A stretch of 40,529 nucleotides of DNA from Spirochaetaceae bacterium (GCA_031281945.1 JAITER010000006.1:1-40529), one strand, 5' to 3'. Positions 1 through 8,410 are shown, numbered from the stretch's first letter. Notes: generated from the letters alone by a model not told the origin. A program made the numbers and translations.

Positions 1-138
1 TTTGCTATACTGCCGCTGCTCAAAAACGGCGTAACGCCGGAACATCAGACTATTTTGAACGTGCTGGAAGATATTGGCGAAAAAACCGGCCTTGATTCGT
101 GGCGGCTTAAGAAAAAAGAGCTGACATTGTTCGATTAA
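1..138 (+). CDS. 3' end of an unidentified protein-coding gene
   Basis: Frame 1 is open from the window edge to a TAA at 136-138. It gives 45 residues ending in a charged tail (KKKELTLFD). The composition looks like a normal soluble-protein C-terminus, and it is followed by an intergenic gap and the nadK promoter. I do not recognise the family. The start lies outside the window. Confidence 0.5.
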   Translation, partial: FAILPLLKNGVTPEHQTILNVLEDIGEKTGLDSWRLKKKELTLFD

Positions 139-229
139 AAACCGTTATAACGGCGCCGTTCAAACACGCCGTTTACGTCATCCTTCCGCAATTCAATATT
201 ATTAATTCAATATATAATATTAAGACTCG

Positions 230-258
230 TTTACGCGCCCCTTTTTAGCTGTTATAAT
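230..258 (+). promoter_or_regulatory. Sigma-70-type promoter of nadK (leaderless arrangement)
   Basis: A perfect TATAAT lies at 253-258 and a 4/6 -35 match (TTTACG) at 230-235, with a 17-nt spacer. The GTG start of nadK begins 7 nt after the -10, which is where transcription would start. No Shine-Dalgarno can fit, so the mRNA would be leaderless. Confidence 0.55.
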
Positions 259-264
259 TAACCT

Positions 265-1119
265 GTGAACGCTCTTGTTCTTGTTAAACCCAACAGCGGC
301 GAAGCCGCTGAACTGGCCGCTAAACTTAAAATCTTTCTAAACGGAAAGAATATAGGGGTGGAAACGTATACATGGGCCAAAGATTCAAAATGGGATTCTG
401 AGCCGGTTTGCAAAGACTGCGGCATAGTGGTAAGCCTTGGCGGGGATGGAACCGTGCTTTTCGCGGCGCGAACCGCTTCTCCGCGCGGCATCCCGATTCT
501 TCCCGTAAACATGGGCGCGCTGGGTTTTATAGCATCCATAACGCCTGACGAAATAACGGAAGCCTTTTGCGCGTGGGAGGCTGGCGCTTCCTCCGAATCA
601 AAACGCCTTATGCTGGAAGCGCGAGTGGAAAGGAACGGGCGCGTAGTTTTTAACGGAAGCTGCCTAAACGACGCCGTTATATCCGCCGGCGGCATAGCCA
701 AAACCATAGGCCTGGACGCGGCGGTTATGCTGGAAGATGAAAATATAAACTTAGCCTCGTACCGTTGCGACGGGCTTATTTTGTCCACGGCCACAGGCTC
801 CACGGCGTACAACGCCTCGGCGGGAGGGCCTATCCTCGACCCCGAAACCGAGGACGTAATTTTAAATCCTATATGCCCTTTCACTTTACTGCACAGACCG
901 CTGGTAATACCCGCAGACGGCACGTTAAAGATAGCCGTGCCGTTTAATCAGAGGGCCGCCGTCATTCTGACAATGGACGGGCAGGTGACTTATCCGCTTG
1001 AATGCGGCGACTATGTGCTAGTTCGAAAAGCCGCTTTTAAAGCCAGGCTTTTGGCCGCAAACCGGAAAATGTTTTACGGCGCGTTGCACACAAAGCTTAA
1101 ATGGCCTTTAACAAGCTGA
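265..1119 (+). CDS. nadK: NAD kinase
   Basis: This is an ATP-dependent NAD kinase that makes NADP+ in the cytosol. The 284-residue product has the family hallmarks: GGDGT at residues 59-63, NMGALGF at 82-88, NDAV near 135 and the TGSTAY nucleotide-binding motif at 177-182. Its length is normal for the family. The start is the GTG at 265. There is no ribosome binding site in front of it, but a consensus -10 ends 6 nt upstream, so a leaderless transcript is likely. It stands alone: the next gene downstream is convergent. Confidence 0.93.
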   Translation: MNALVLVKPNSGEAAELAAKLKIFLNGKNIGVETYTWAKDSKWDSEPVCKDCGIVVSLGGDGTVLFAARTASPRGIPILPVNMGALGFIASITPDEITEAFCAWEAGASSESKRLMLEARVERNGRVVFNGSCLNDAVISAGGIAKTIGLDAAVMLEDENINLASYRCDGLILSTATGSTAYNASAGGPILDPETEDVILNPICPFTLLHRPLVIPADGTLKIAVPFNQRAAVILTMDGQVTYPLECGDYVLVRKAAFKARLLAANRKMFYGALHTKLKWPLTS

Positions 1120-1177
1120 CGATAAAGCGGCGAGTTGGTATGAGCCGCCCGGATGCGGCGGCTTGCTTAAACTCAGG

Positions 1178-2503
1178 TTATTTTAAAGGTATAGTCTGAA
1201 AAAAGTCCGTGGAAGCGTCCAGCGTTATTTTAAAATCGAATTCATTCGCTATAGCGCCGTTTACTTTACGTTGCGGTGGAATTGAAAGCGAACCGCCCAA
1301 AACGCCGTCTCCATCGTAATCGTAAACGGCTTTTGTAAGCATAGCCATTTTTGGGATTTCTGTTATTCCGGTTATGCTGACAGGCGGGTTTTCCGCGCCT
1401 GCGTCAAGACTTACGACTTCTTCATTCCATATATAAAAACCGTCCGCCCCGGTTCCTTTAGCGAAAGCGAGCACAACTCCGGAAAACACGTCGTTTTTAA
1501 CGTCTTCCACAGAAAAATAAGCGTTCTTTATAGTGTTGCCGAAAGCGGTTAAATCAAAACGCAGGTCGTCAAGCTGTTTAATTTCCATTTTTACATAGTT
1601 TTCGTTTTTAACAGGTATATAAACGGGCCTTCCTTCCGGGTCTTTTTCCGGCTCTATAAAAAAAGTTAAAGGCAGAACAAGCAGCATTTTTATGCTTATC
1701 GTTTGAGAGGATGGCTTTATATAGTCCAACGTTATTTCCATTGGGGCGGAATTTGTTTTTTCCTTAAAAAGCGGAGCTAAAGAAAATGGCGGCGAACTCG
1801 CTCCGTATATAGGCTCCGTATACGGATCTTCAATTTCTTGCGATAAAAAACCGCTCGAAAAATTTTCTTGTACAACATCCTTTCCGTCTAAAAGAATTAA
1901 GTCGTCGGCCAGAAGGTCTATTTTACCAGGAGGATAGAAGGGGTCGTTATTGTAGTTATTTATTCCGTCTATCAGTATATATCCCTGTAGATGGCGGAAT
2001 TTAATTCCCATAAGCGAGCCTAACATGGCTTCAAAACTCGGCCCTTTAAACTCTATTTCCGGCATAACCCACTCCGGCGGCAAATTCTCTAAAGGCGTCG
2101 GTAGCTGATATTCAATTATTGGGTATATTATGATGTATGTTTGAACTGGCGCGGGGCTGGCCGTTAGAGGATCCCCGTTAACAACGGCGCCGCCTTCAAG
2201 TTCTATATTTGAATACTGATAATTGCGTATAACAACCCCGTCCGATTGTATGTTATCCGCTATTACGTCCGGGTTCAAAAACCCGTCCACAAAGCCGTTG
2301 TTTGTTCCAGAGGCGGAAAACACATAACCTAACGGCAGATGCAATCCAGGAGAGCCTGACAAGTTAATTTGCGAAGGAAGCCCCAAATCGCCGACGCAGG
2401 AAGCCAGTAGCGTCTGGGAGAAAAAAAACAGAACAAGCGGCGCATAAACGCCCAGACGCTTTGATGGTAAAAGAGTAAAACCGTGCGCGATTTTATTTTT
2501 CAT
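1178..2503 (-). CDS. Predicted lipoprotein, unknown function
   Basis: This is a 441-residue protein if started at the ATG at 2503. The N-terminus has a basic segment, a hydrophobic stretch (APLVLFFFSQ) and a lipobox ending LLASC, so it is probably an envelope lipoprotein. The body is rich in Pro, Gly, Asp and aromatic residues with beta-like patterning, and no known domain is evident. An upstream in-frame start at 2539 would lie inside tmRNA and is unlikely. The ATG comes 1 nt after the tmRNA discriminator base and has no Shine-Dalgarno. The gene is therefore probably co-transcribed with tRNA-Tyr and tmRNA, and would become leaderless when tmRNA is processed. Confidence 0.75.
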   Translation of the reverse strand: MKNKIAHGFTLLPSKRLGVYAPLVLFFFSQTLLASCVGDLGLPSQINLSGSPGLHLPLGYVFSASGTNNGFVDGFLNPDVIADNIQSDGVVIRNYQYSNIELEGGAVVNGDPLTASPAPVQTYIIIYPIIEYQLPTPLENLPPEWVMPEIEFKGPSFEAMLGSLMGIKFRHLQGYILIDGINNYNNDPFYPPGKIDLLADDLILLDGKDVVQENFSSGFLSQEIEDPYTEPIYGASSPPFSLAPLFKEKTNSAPMEITLDYIKPSSQTISIKMLLVLPLTFFIEPEKDPEGRPVYIPVKNENYVKMEIKQLDDLRFDLTAFGNTIKNAYFSVEDVKNDVFSGVVLAFAKGTGADGFYIWNEEVVSLDAGAENPPVSITGITEIPKMAMLTKAVYDYDGDGVLGGSLSIPPQRKVNGAIANEFDFKITLDASTDFFQTIPLK

Positions 2504-2504
2504 T

Positions 2505-2854
2505 TGGAGGTGGCGAGAGTTGAACTCGCGTCCTAACATGCGGTCTGCGAACCTCTACAGGTTTAGCCGCGTATTGGGTTGTAGGGAACGGCTTTGCTTC
2601 GCGGCGGGCGGCCGTACCTTATCCCGCTAAATCTTACCGCGACGGCGAGCGGAAGGCGCCGTCAGGCCAGCCCTGATTGCAACGCAGAAACCGTCCCTCA
2701 AGGCGGCGGGGCGGTTCCACGCGATTATGCTGCTAAAGCGTAATCGTAGTCGTCGTTATTGGCAACTAAATTTTTGCGTCAATTGTTAGGAGGCGGCGCC
2801 CCTCCACCTGCAACTCGCAAATCGGACCATATCAGTCGAAACCGGTGCACCCCC
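2505..2854 (-). ncRNA. ssrA: Transfer-messenger RNA (tmRNA)
   Basis: This is the trans-translation RNA that rescues stalled ribosomes. The 5' end (GGGGGTGCACCGG, followed by TTTCGACTG) pairs with the 3' CACCTCC to give a complete 7-bp acceptor stem, and the T-arm reads GAGTTCAACTC. The tag frame at 2763-2725 encodes ANNDDYDYALAA followed by TAA, a treponeme-like tag ending in the usual ALAA degron. The 350-nt length is typical. The 3' CCA is not encoded (AAT follows the discriminator A), so it must be added after transcription. Confidence 0.96.
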
Positions 2855-2870
2855 GTTGTAAAAAATATTT

Positions 2871-2952
2871 TGGGGAGTGAAGGATTTGAACCTACGAAGG
2901 CTGAGCCAACAGATTTACAGTCTGCCCCCTTTGACCACTCGGGAAACTCCCC
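2871..2952 (-). tRNA. tRNA-Tyr (anticodon GTA)
   Basis: An 82-nt class II tRNA with a long variable arm. The acceptor stem GGGGAGT/ACTCCCC pairs fully, the anticodon loop CTGTAAA carries GTA, and the T-loop reads GTTCAAATC. CCA is not encoded. It lies 16 nt upstream of tmRNA on the same strand and shares its promoter. Confidence 0.96.
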
Positions 2953-2967
2953 AAACAACTGGTGTAA

Positions 2968-2996
2968 ACTATAACAAAAGCCGCTGAAAAAATCAA
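2968..2996 (-). promoter_or_regulatory. Promoter of the tRNA-Tyr/tmRNA unit
   Basis: On the minus strand TTGATT (2996-2991), a 17-nt spacer and TATAGT (2973-2968) form a good sigma-70-type promoter about 15 nt upstream of tRNA-Tyr. No other promoter is obvious before tmRNA or the lipoprotein gene, so all three probably start here. Confidence 0.65.
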
Positions 2997-3148
2997 CATG
3001 GAAGATCGCGCCGCGCCGCAAATCGCGCCGCATTACCCCAAAAGAAATTACAAAAATCAATCTTTGTAAAAAACCGGACGGGTTAATTCTTTATCTAATA
3101 ATGAATTATACACTTACATACATGTTTCGCGGCAAACGGAATTTTTTA

Positions 3149-3177
3149 TTGACAGCCTTCAAAAACGGTCTTATAAT
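3149..3177 (+). promoter_or_regulatory. Full-consensus promoter TTGACA-17-TATAAT
   Basis: TTGACA at 3149-3154, a 17-nt spacer and TATAAT at 3172-3177 match consensus at all twelve positions. The HAD gene start codon (TTG, 3187) lies 9 nt after the -10, leaving at most 1-3 nt of leader. Confidence 0.85.
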
Positions 3178-3186
3178 TAAGGCAAT

Positions 3187-4029
3187 TTGAATAAAAAAAT
3201 TGTTTTTTTGGATATTGACGGCACTTTAGCCGTTAATAACCGCGCGCCGCTTTCCACGGTGCGTTCTTGCAGAGCGGCCAGAAAAAACGGGCATTTACTT
3301 TATATTTGCACGGGCAGGTCGCGTTCTCAAATCAGCCGGCGAATTCTTGGAATAGGTTTTGACGGCGTAATAAGTTCCGGCGGCGCTTATGTGCAAGAAG
3401 GTTTTGGCGGAAACGGTAAAGTTCTATACGAAGCGGCCATGAGCCTGGAGGTTTTGCGCCCTCTTATAGAAAGTCTAAACAGTTGTAAAGCCGCCTACAC
3501 TGTAGAAACAGCCGAAAAACTTATACCCGGGCCGTATTTCAGCGCGTTTTTCAAGACGTGGAAAGCCAACCCTTTTGGTATTTTTTGGGCGTTGGGCCGC
3601 GTCTTTAAAAATCAAATTTTTAGGCTTCGAGACGGCGGAGACGGCGTTTACACGACTCCCGTCCGCAAAGTTGTGTTTTGGGGCGCACAAGAGATTACAA
3701 TCGGCGAAATAACGGCTAAATTCGGCGAATCGTGCGAGTTGTTTAAGCTTTCCATCCCGTTAAAGGGCGTTTTGGGCCTTGAGATAAGCCCAAAAGGGGT
3801 TCATAAAGGAGCCGCCATGGAAAAAGTCGTTCAATATTACGGCTTAAACATGGAGGATTCCATCGCTTTCGGCGACAGCGACAACGACCGCACGATGCTG
3901 GCTATGGCCGGCGCGGGCGTAGCCATGGGAGACGGGGATCCCGCGTTAAAAGCCGTAGCGGACTACGTAACAGACCCCGTTTTCGAGGACGGCATAGAAA
4001 AAGCTTTCAAAAAATACGGACTTGTATAA
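3187..4029 (+). CDS. Cof-type HAD-superfamily phosphatase
   Basis: This is a 280-residue haloacid dehalogenase-like hydrolase of the Cof (IIB cap) class, probably a cytosolic sugar-phosphate or nucleotide phosphatase. Motif I is DIDGT (residues 9-13, nucleophile Asp9), motif II lies in the CTGRS segment (41-45), motif III is Lys207, and motif IV is FGDSDND (228-234). The substrate cannot be read from the sequence. The start is TTG directly after a perfect promoter with no Shine-Dalgarno, suggesting a leaderless mRNA. It is followed by a strong inverted repeat and then the PTS IIA gene on the same strand. Confidence 0.88.
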   Translation: MNKKIVFLDIDGTLAVNNRAPLSTVRSCRAARKNGHLLYICTGRSRSQISRRILGIGFDGVISSGGAYVQEGFGGNGKVLYEAAMSLEVLRPLIESLNSCKAAYTVETAEKLIPGPYFSAFFKTWKANPFGIFWALGRVFKNQIFRLRDGGDGVYTTPVRKVVFWGAQEITIGEITAKFGESCELFKLSIPLKGVLGLEISPKGVHKGAAMEKVVQYYGLNMEDSIAFGDSDNDRTMLAMAGAGVAMGDGDPALKAVADYVTDPVFEDGIEKAFKKYGLV

Positions 4030-4116
4030 GCGGCGGGGTCTTTTCGTTAAAATGCGCTTATTTGGTGGTAGACGCTTTATCGCCAGGGCAAGCCGCCGCT
4101 TACACAAGTCCGTTTT
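4017..4116 (+). terminator. Long inverted repeat spanning the stop codon, followed by T4
   Basis: CGGACTTGTATAAGCGGCGG (4017-4036) is the reverse complement of 4093-4112 with one mismatch. TTTT follows. The left arm contains the TAA stop of the HAD gene. The 56-nt loop is large for an intrinsic terminator, so the role could be termination or 3'-end protection. Confidence 0.45.
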
Positions 4117-4159
4117 ATCCGCTCCGGTTTTCCATGACGCAATAAAATAAGAGGTGATT

Positions 4160-4717
4160 ATGCTTTATAATTTTATTATAACTACAGGATGTATAGGCGG
4201 TCTGTTTACGCCGCTTTTTAGCGCGTTAACCGGAAAAAAATCCAAATCAAAAAACGAAGAAAACGAAGTAAAAAAAATATACTCGCCTGTAAACGGAGTA
4301 GTCATGCCGATAACACAATCGGCGGACGTAGCTCACCAGCAAGAAACTCTGGGAAAAGGCGTTTGCTTTATACCCGAAGGCGGAAAAATTTTCGCTCCTG
4401 TAGACGGGGTTGTGGATCTGGTTTTTACAACAAAACACGCTATAAACATCATTTCCGATGACGGCGTTGAAATTCTTATACACTGCGGCATAGACACGGT
4501 GAATTTAAAAGGCGAAGGATTCATCACGCACGTTAAAGACGGCGATAAATTTCAAAAAGGCGCCCTTCTTCTTGAATACGACGAAAAATTAATCAAAAAA
4601 TCGGGTTACAGCGTAGAAACCCAGCTGGTTGTATGCAACTCCAGTTCTTACAGCCAGGTAACGCCCGCCGCTAACGGACAAGTACAGATTGGCGACGTCG
4701 TTTTGCGCGTGGAATAA
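4160..4717 (+). CDS. crr: PTS glucose-type IIA protein (IIA-Glc-like)
   Basis: This is a 185-residue phosphocarrier of the PTS IIA(Glc) family. It accepts phosphate from HPr and passes it to a IIB domain or acts as a regulator. The two family histidines are present 15 residues apart: His93 (TKHA) and the phosphorylated His108 (ILIHCG). The GxGxxF region (VNLKGEGF) and the C-terminal GDVV are also present. The ATG at 4160 is chosen because AGAGG sits 5 nt upstream. The first ~23 residues are strongly hydrophobic, followed by a Lys/Ser-rich linker, which could anchor it to the membrane. No IIB, IIC, HPr or EI gene is nearby. Confidence 0.88.
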   Translation: MLYNFIITTGCIGGLFTPLFSALTGKKSKSKNEENEVKKIYSPVNGVVMPITQSADVAHQQETLGKGVCFIPEGGKIFAPVDGVVDLVFTTKHAINIISDDGVEILIHCGIDTVNLKGEGFITHVKDGDKFQKGALLLEYDEKLIKKSGYSVETQLVVCNSSSYSQVTPAANGQVQIGDVVLRVE

Positions 4718-4861
4718 AAGCGCCTTCCCGCTCAAGCCGCGACAGAGCCTGGAGACGGCGCCGCATTAAAAAACGCGCCCGTAGCCGGCGCGGCGGTATT
4801 TTACGCGGGGCTAAAACAGGCGGCGGCGTTCCGCTTTCAAAAGCCGCCTTTATAAACTTGA

Positions 4862-5401
4862 TCAAAACTTGGCGCCCGCCCGGCCAAATTCATCTTCCAA
4901 AGCCTCGCGCAAAAGATAAAGCAACTTTGCGGCGGCTTTTTTACGCACCGCGTTGCGCCCGCCTTTTAACCGCAAAAGAGCGGCGCGGGTTTTAAAACCA
5001 GCCTCGCCGCAACGCGCGCAAACGGCTATCCAAACATCGCCCACTTTCGCCGCCGGCCTTTTTAGGGGCGGCGCGGCGTCTCCGGCGGGCCCCGCAAGAC
5101 CCGTAACAGCCGCGGCTGCGTCAGCGCCTGAAACGGAAAGGGCCCCTTCGGCCATAGCGCAGGCGGTTTCGCGGCTAACAGCTCCGTATTCGGCGATAAG
5201 CCCCGGCGGAACGGAAAGCGCGGAGTTTTTCGCCTGAACCGTGTATGTAACGAAAGCCCCCCAAAAAACGGCGGAAGCGCCTTGAATTTCTGAAATCGCG
5301 GAAGATGCCAGCCCTCCGGTGCAAGATTCCGCGAGAGCTATTTTCAAAGATTTTTGTTTTAAAAAGCTAGTCAGCTTAACAGCGTTAATTTTTAGCGTCA
5401 T
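4862..5401 (-). CDS. pncC: CinA C-terminal-type nicotinamide-nucleotide amidohydrolase
   Basis: A 179-residue stand-alone CinA C-terminal domain. Known family members deamidate NMN to nicotinic acid mononucleotide in pyridine-nucleotide recycling. The hallmark AESCTGG is at residues 24-30, and the later VTGLAGPAGD stretch matches the family. The start is taken at the ATG at 5401; an in-frame TTG at 5428 would add nine residues. It is convergent with the PTS IIA gene and divergent from the 528-residue gene. GC is high, with Ala-rich codons at the 3' end. Confidence 0.85.
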   Translation of the reverse strand: MTLKINAVKLTSFLKQKSLKIALAESCTGGLASSAISEIQGASAVFWGAFVTYTVQAKNSALSVPPGLIAEYGAVSRETACAMAEGALSVSGADAAAAVTGLAGPAGDAAPPLKRPAAKVGDVWIAVCARCGEAGFKTRAALLRLKGGRNAVRKKAAAKLLYLLREALEDEFGRAGAKF

Positions 5402-5499
5402 AGTAAATATTTCGGATGATTCAAGCAAACTTCGCCGTCAAAAAAGCGTTTTTTTCACAGGTTTTTACGGTTAAACCAACATTAAAATCGCAAGCGGCC

Positions 5500-5528
5500 T
5501 TGACTTGCGGATTTTTTTTCTTTAAAGT
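5500..5528 (+). promoter_or_regulatory. Promoter of the 528-residue gene (leaderless arrangement)
   Basis: TTGACT (5500-5505), a 17-nt spacer and TAAAGT (5523-5528). The ATG at 5538 lies 9 nt after the -10, so the transcript would start at or just before the start codon. Confidence 0.6.
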
Positions 5529-5537
5529 ATTTTAAAC

Positions 5538-7124
5538 ATGAGCGACGATTTTGATTTTGACGATATCCTGAATAATTTTGATTCGCAAGATACGAAAGAA
5601 GCCGAACATTCCAACCTTAGCACAGACAACAGCTTCCCGCCAGTAGAAAAAAAATTTGAAAAAGAAAAGCATCACGCCTTTGAAACCCCCGCGGAACACT
5701 ACAAGGCTATTATGTCGGAAGGAAAAAAAACTTCGGCCAGGTTGCACAATCTTTTTCAAAAATACACCCAAACCAAAGACCCCAAAGACAAAACCTTATA
5801 CCGTATGCAGTTGATAAACCCGTTTTGGGAGCATTTCTGCGCTGTGGCAAAGGGCTTTGCAAGCAATCCGACAGACGCCAAAAAATATTTTTTACGCTTC
5901 GCTTTATTGCATCCCGGCCTTTTAAGCAAAGAAAACCGCGATTTTTTCGCGACTATAGTAGACGGCAGCTTCCAGGATCAGCCCGTTCATTATCTTGACG
6001 AATGGTTCCGCCTTGTAGCTCTTAACAAAGTAAACGCCTCCACAACCGACGAAGCTCCGGTAAGATCGAAAGGAAACGATTCAGCCCGTATGCAGGCTTC
6101 GCTGGATAAACTCACCGGAAAAATCGAAGGGAATAAAAGCATACTTTCCGGCAAATGCGCTGAACGCGACACGTTTGAAAAAAGCCTGCTTTCCATCACA
6201 AAAAATATAACGCGGCATAATGAAAGCGATATAGTTCCGTTTCCAGAATCTTACACGGAAGAGCAAAAAAACGGAGTTATAGAACTTCAGGAAATTATAA
6301 AGTCGCTTCAAAAAGCAGACCGGGAAATAGCCGGCCTTTACAAAGAACTCGCCTCCGCAATGGAAGAAACACAGGAAATAATGTCTAAATTAGAGCAGGA
6401 AAACGCCAACTCCGCCGAAGGCGAATCTTCCAGCGTAGACTTGGCCGCCGTGGAAACGGAGTTCGGCTCAATAAGGCAAATGGCTAAAATGACGGTGGGA
6501 AGGCAAGGGAATGCGTTCCCCATACTGGTAAACGATTTTTACCGTTGCCAGCCAAACACCATGGGAACAAAAGAAAACGTCATATCTATATTGTCGTGGA
6601 TAGAAAGCATAGACAGCGCCGTTTATTGGCGTCCGTATAAAAACACCCAAAATCGCATCGTGCCTTATGTTGTGCTAATTCCATCCTACGGAGACTTTGG
6701 GATATGCTGGGAGCCTTACGACAAGCGCAACAAAGCCACCAGCCGCGGGCGTATAGCGGTGCCAATGTATCCAAAAAATATTACAATCGCCGTGCTTACG
6801 GCTGTGGCGGATTTTAGATGGCAGGTGGCTAAAGAAATCGCCTCGTATTACTGGATGGACGAAGGACTTACCGGCAACTATTACCAGTGGTTTCAGGCGC
6901 AAAAATTAAAAGGCGACGTTAAAAATTTCTTTATTCAAGATTATATACTCTGGTTGACTAAAGAAAGTGAAGGCACGCAAAAACTGCCTAAAGAAGTGCG
7001 CAACACGTTCTGGCGCTATCTGCCGTTCCCGCAGACGCTAAAAGACAAACTTAAAAACAGAAACCTAATATACCAGGAACTTTACCAAAAAGACCTAAAC
7101 CGCGCTAAATCCGACTCCTTTTAA
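5538..7124 (+). CDS. Conserved-looking protein of unknown function, 528 aa
   Basis: No family recognised. The N-terminal 60 residues are acidic and low in complexity (repeated D/F/N), as in a flexible linker. Residues ~190-310 are charged and helical with heptad-like Leu/Ile spacing, probably coiled coil. The C-terminal half is rich in Trp, Tyr and Phe and looks globular. There is no signal peptide or membrane segment, so it is probably cytoplasmic. It is single-gene, with its own promoter and an ATG start but no Shine-Dalgarno. Confidence 0.85.
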   Translation: MSDDFDFDDILNNFDSQDTKEAEHSNLSTDNSFPPVEKKFEKEKHHAFETPAEHYKAIMSEGKKTSARLHNLFQKYTQTKDPKDKTLYRMQLINPFWEHFCAVAKGFASNPTDAKKYFLRFALLHPGLLSKENRDFFATIVDGSFQDQPVHYLDEWFRLVALNKVNASTTDEAPVRSKGNDSARMQASLDKLTGKIEGNKSILSGKCAERDTFEKSLLSITKNITRHNESDIVPFPESYTEEQKNGVIELQEIIKSLQKADREIAGLYKELASAMEETQEIMSKLEQENANSAEGESSSVDLAAVETEFGSIRQMAKMTVGRQGNAFPILVNDFYRCQPNTMGTKENVISILSWIESIDSAVYWRPYKNTQNRIVPYVVLIPSYGDFGICWEPYDKRNKATSRGRIAVPMYPKNITIAVLTAVADFRWQVAKEIASYYWMDEGLTGNYYQWFQAQKLKGDVKNFFIQDYILWLTKESEGTQKLPKEVRNTFWRYLPFPQTLKDKLKNRNLIYQELYQKDLNRAKSDSF

Positions 7125-7128
7125 ACCA

Positions 7129-7161
7129 AAGACGCCATTGCGTCTTCCCGCGCCTTTTTTT
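7129..7161 (+). terminator. Hairpin and T-run after the 528-residue gene
   Basis: AAGACGC (7129-7135) pairs with GCGTCTT (7140-7146) around a CATT loop. A T-run starts at 7154, 7 nt after the stem. The spacing is imperfect, so this is a weak terminator call. Confidence 0.4.
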
Positions 7162-7230
7162 AAAGCCTTTAGGCCGCCTGTTTATGCGGCGGTCAACCGG
7201 CGGCGGCTTTTAAACCGCAGGCGCCGCCGT

Positions 7231-8262
7231 TTAAAACTCTTCCATCGGCATAGGGAAAGGAAGCGCCGCTTTTATGCTTTTTTTGCCGGTAAAAGCCGCG
7301 ATTATGCGATCCAATCCCGCCGCCGCGCCGGAACATCTTGGGAAACCTTCGAATATACGCCAGTAGTCCGGGTCTATTTTGTGCGGAACAACCGCCGTCC
7401 TTTGCTTTTCGGCCCCTTCTTCTTCAAAATACCGGCGCGCCGCGATAGGGCTGGTCTCTTCGGAATAACAGTTGACGGCCTCCACGCCGCGAACATACAA
7501 CTCCCAGCGTTCGCAAAAGACCCCGCCGCTTTGGGGCGCTAAAGCGGCCAGGGTTTTAACTATGGCCGGATAATCTATCAAAGCCACGGGTTTTTCTTTT
7601 GGCAACGCGCTTTCGACAGCGTGTATAAATATTAAATTATAAACGTCCGCGTCTTTTACGCCCTCATCAATATTCAAACCAAGACGCAACGCTTCTTTTT
7701 TTAATTCTTTTTTTTCTATGGCGTTTTTTAGGCTAAATCCGGCGTAACGCATAAAGGCTTCTTCCATTGTAATTCTTATAAAAGGCGGCGCCGCCTGTTT
7801 TAACTCGGCTTCTCCTAAAAAACGTAAAAGATTTTTTTTATTTTTACAAATTAAATAATCAAACAGCTCTTCAGTCAGCGCAAGAACGTCTTTGTATCCC
7901 GCATCCATAGCGTAATATTCAAGCATTGTAAATTCATTATTGTGCAGGGGTGAGGAAGGCTCGCAATTGCGAAAAGACGAACATACCTGGTAAATGCTTT
8001 TTTTATGCATCGCTATAAGTTTTTTCATCCAGATTTCCGGACTGGGCGTAAGGTAATACGGAATCGCGCCGCCGCGCGCGGCTCCACGAGGCGGCGATAA
8101 AAGAGTTTTAAATACTTCCAAAGAACATTCAGGGATTAGATTAGGAGACAGGGCCGGGGTTAATGTTTCCAAAAAACCGTGTTCATCAAAAAAAGAACGA
8201 ACGGAAGAAATAATACGGCTTCTTACGTACAGCATATCGTAATCCATGACGTCATTATACAT
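7231..8262 (-). CDS. epmA: EF-P lysine ligase (EpmA/GenX/PoxA-type class II synthetase)
   Basis: A 343-residue class II lysyl-tRNA-synthetase-like catalytic domain without the anticodon-binding domain, as in EpmA. EpmA attaches (R)-beta-lysine to elongation factor P, which helps ribosomes through polyproline stretches. Motif 2 is visible around SSFRNCEPSSPLHNNEFTML, and motif 3 is GAAAGLDRII near the C-terminus. ATG starts at 8262 and 8247 are both possible. The partner genes epmB and efp are not in the window. Directly upstream is a repeat array separating it from rimO. Confidence 0.88.
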   Translation of the reverse strand: MYNDVMDYDMLYVRSRIISSVRSFFDEHGFLETLTPALSPNLIPECSLEVFKTLLSPPRGAARGGAIPYYLTPSPEIWMKKLIAMHKKSIYQVCSSFRNCEPSSPLHNNEFTMLEYYAMDAGYKDVLALTEELFDYLICKNKKNLLRFLGEAELKQAAPPFIRITMEEAFMRYAGFSLKNAIEKKELKKEALRLGLNIDEGVKDADVYNLIFIHAVESALPKEKPVALIDYPAIVKTLAALAPQSGGVFCERWELYVRGVEAVNCYSEETSPIAARRYFEEEGAEKQRTAVVPHKIDPDYWRIFEGFPRCSGAAAGLDRIIAAFTGKKSIKAALPFPMPMEEF

Positions 8263-8280
8263 TAAAGAATTAAAAACCCA

Positions 8281-8400
8281 AGCCGCCGCAAACGTTTGGT
8301 GGGTCTGGGAGGCCGTGGCCTCCCAGCGGGGGAACTGGGGGCGGAGCCCCCAGCGGCAACCAAGGCGCGAGTTGGCGCCTGTGTTGGCCGGAAGCGGCCG
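8281..8400 (-). repeat. GC-rich palindromic flank module of the repeat locus (copy 1)
   Basis: Contains two strong hairpins: CTGGGAGGCC/GGCCTCCCAG (8306-8326) and TGGGGGC/GCCCCCA (8336-8352). A near-identical module, starting with the same GCCGCCGCAAAC and GGTGGGTCTGGGAGGCC words, lies at 29939-30164 beside the second array, in the same order and orientation. Confidence 0.8.
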
Positions 8401-8410
8401 TTGCTGGAAA

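Noticed and set aside
258-923. Long minus-strand frame opposite nadK
   Set aside because: Shadow of nadK: no ribosome binding site, no domain, and nadK motifs are complete on the other strand.
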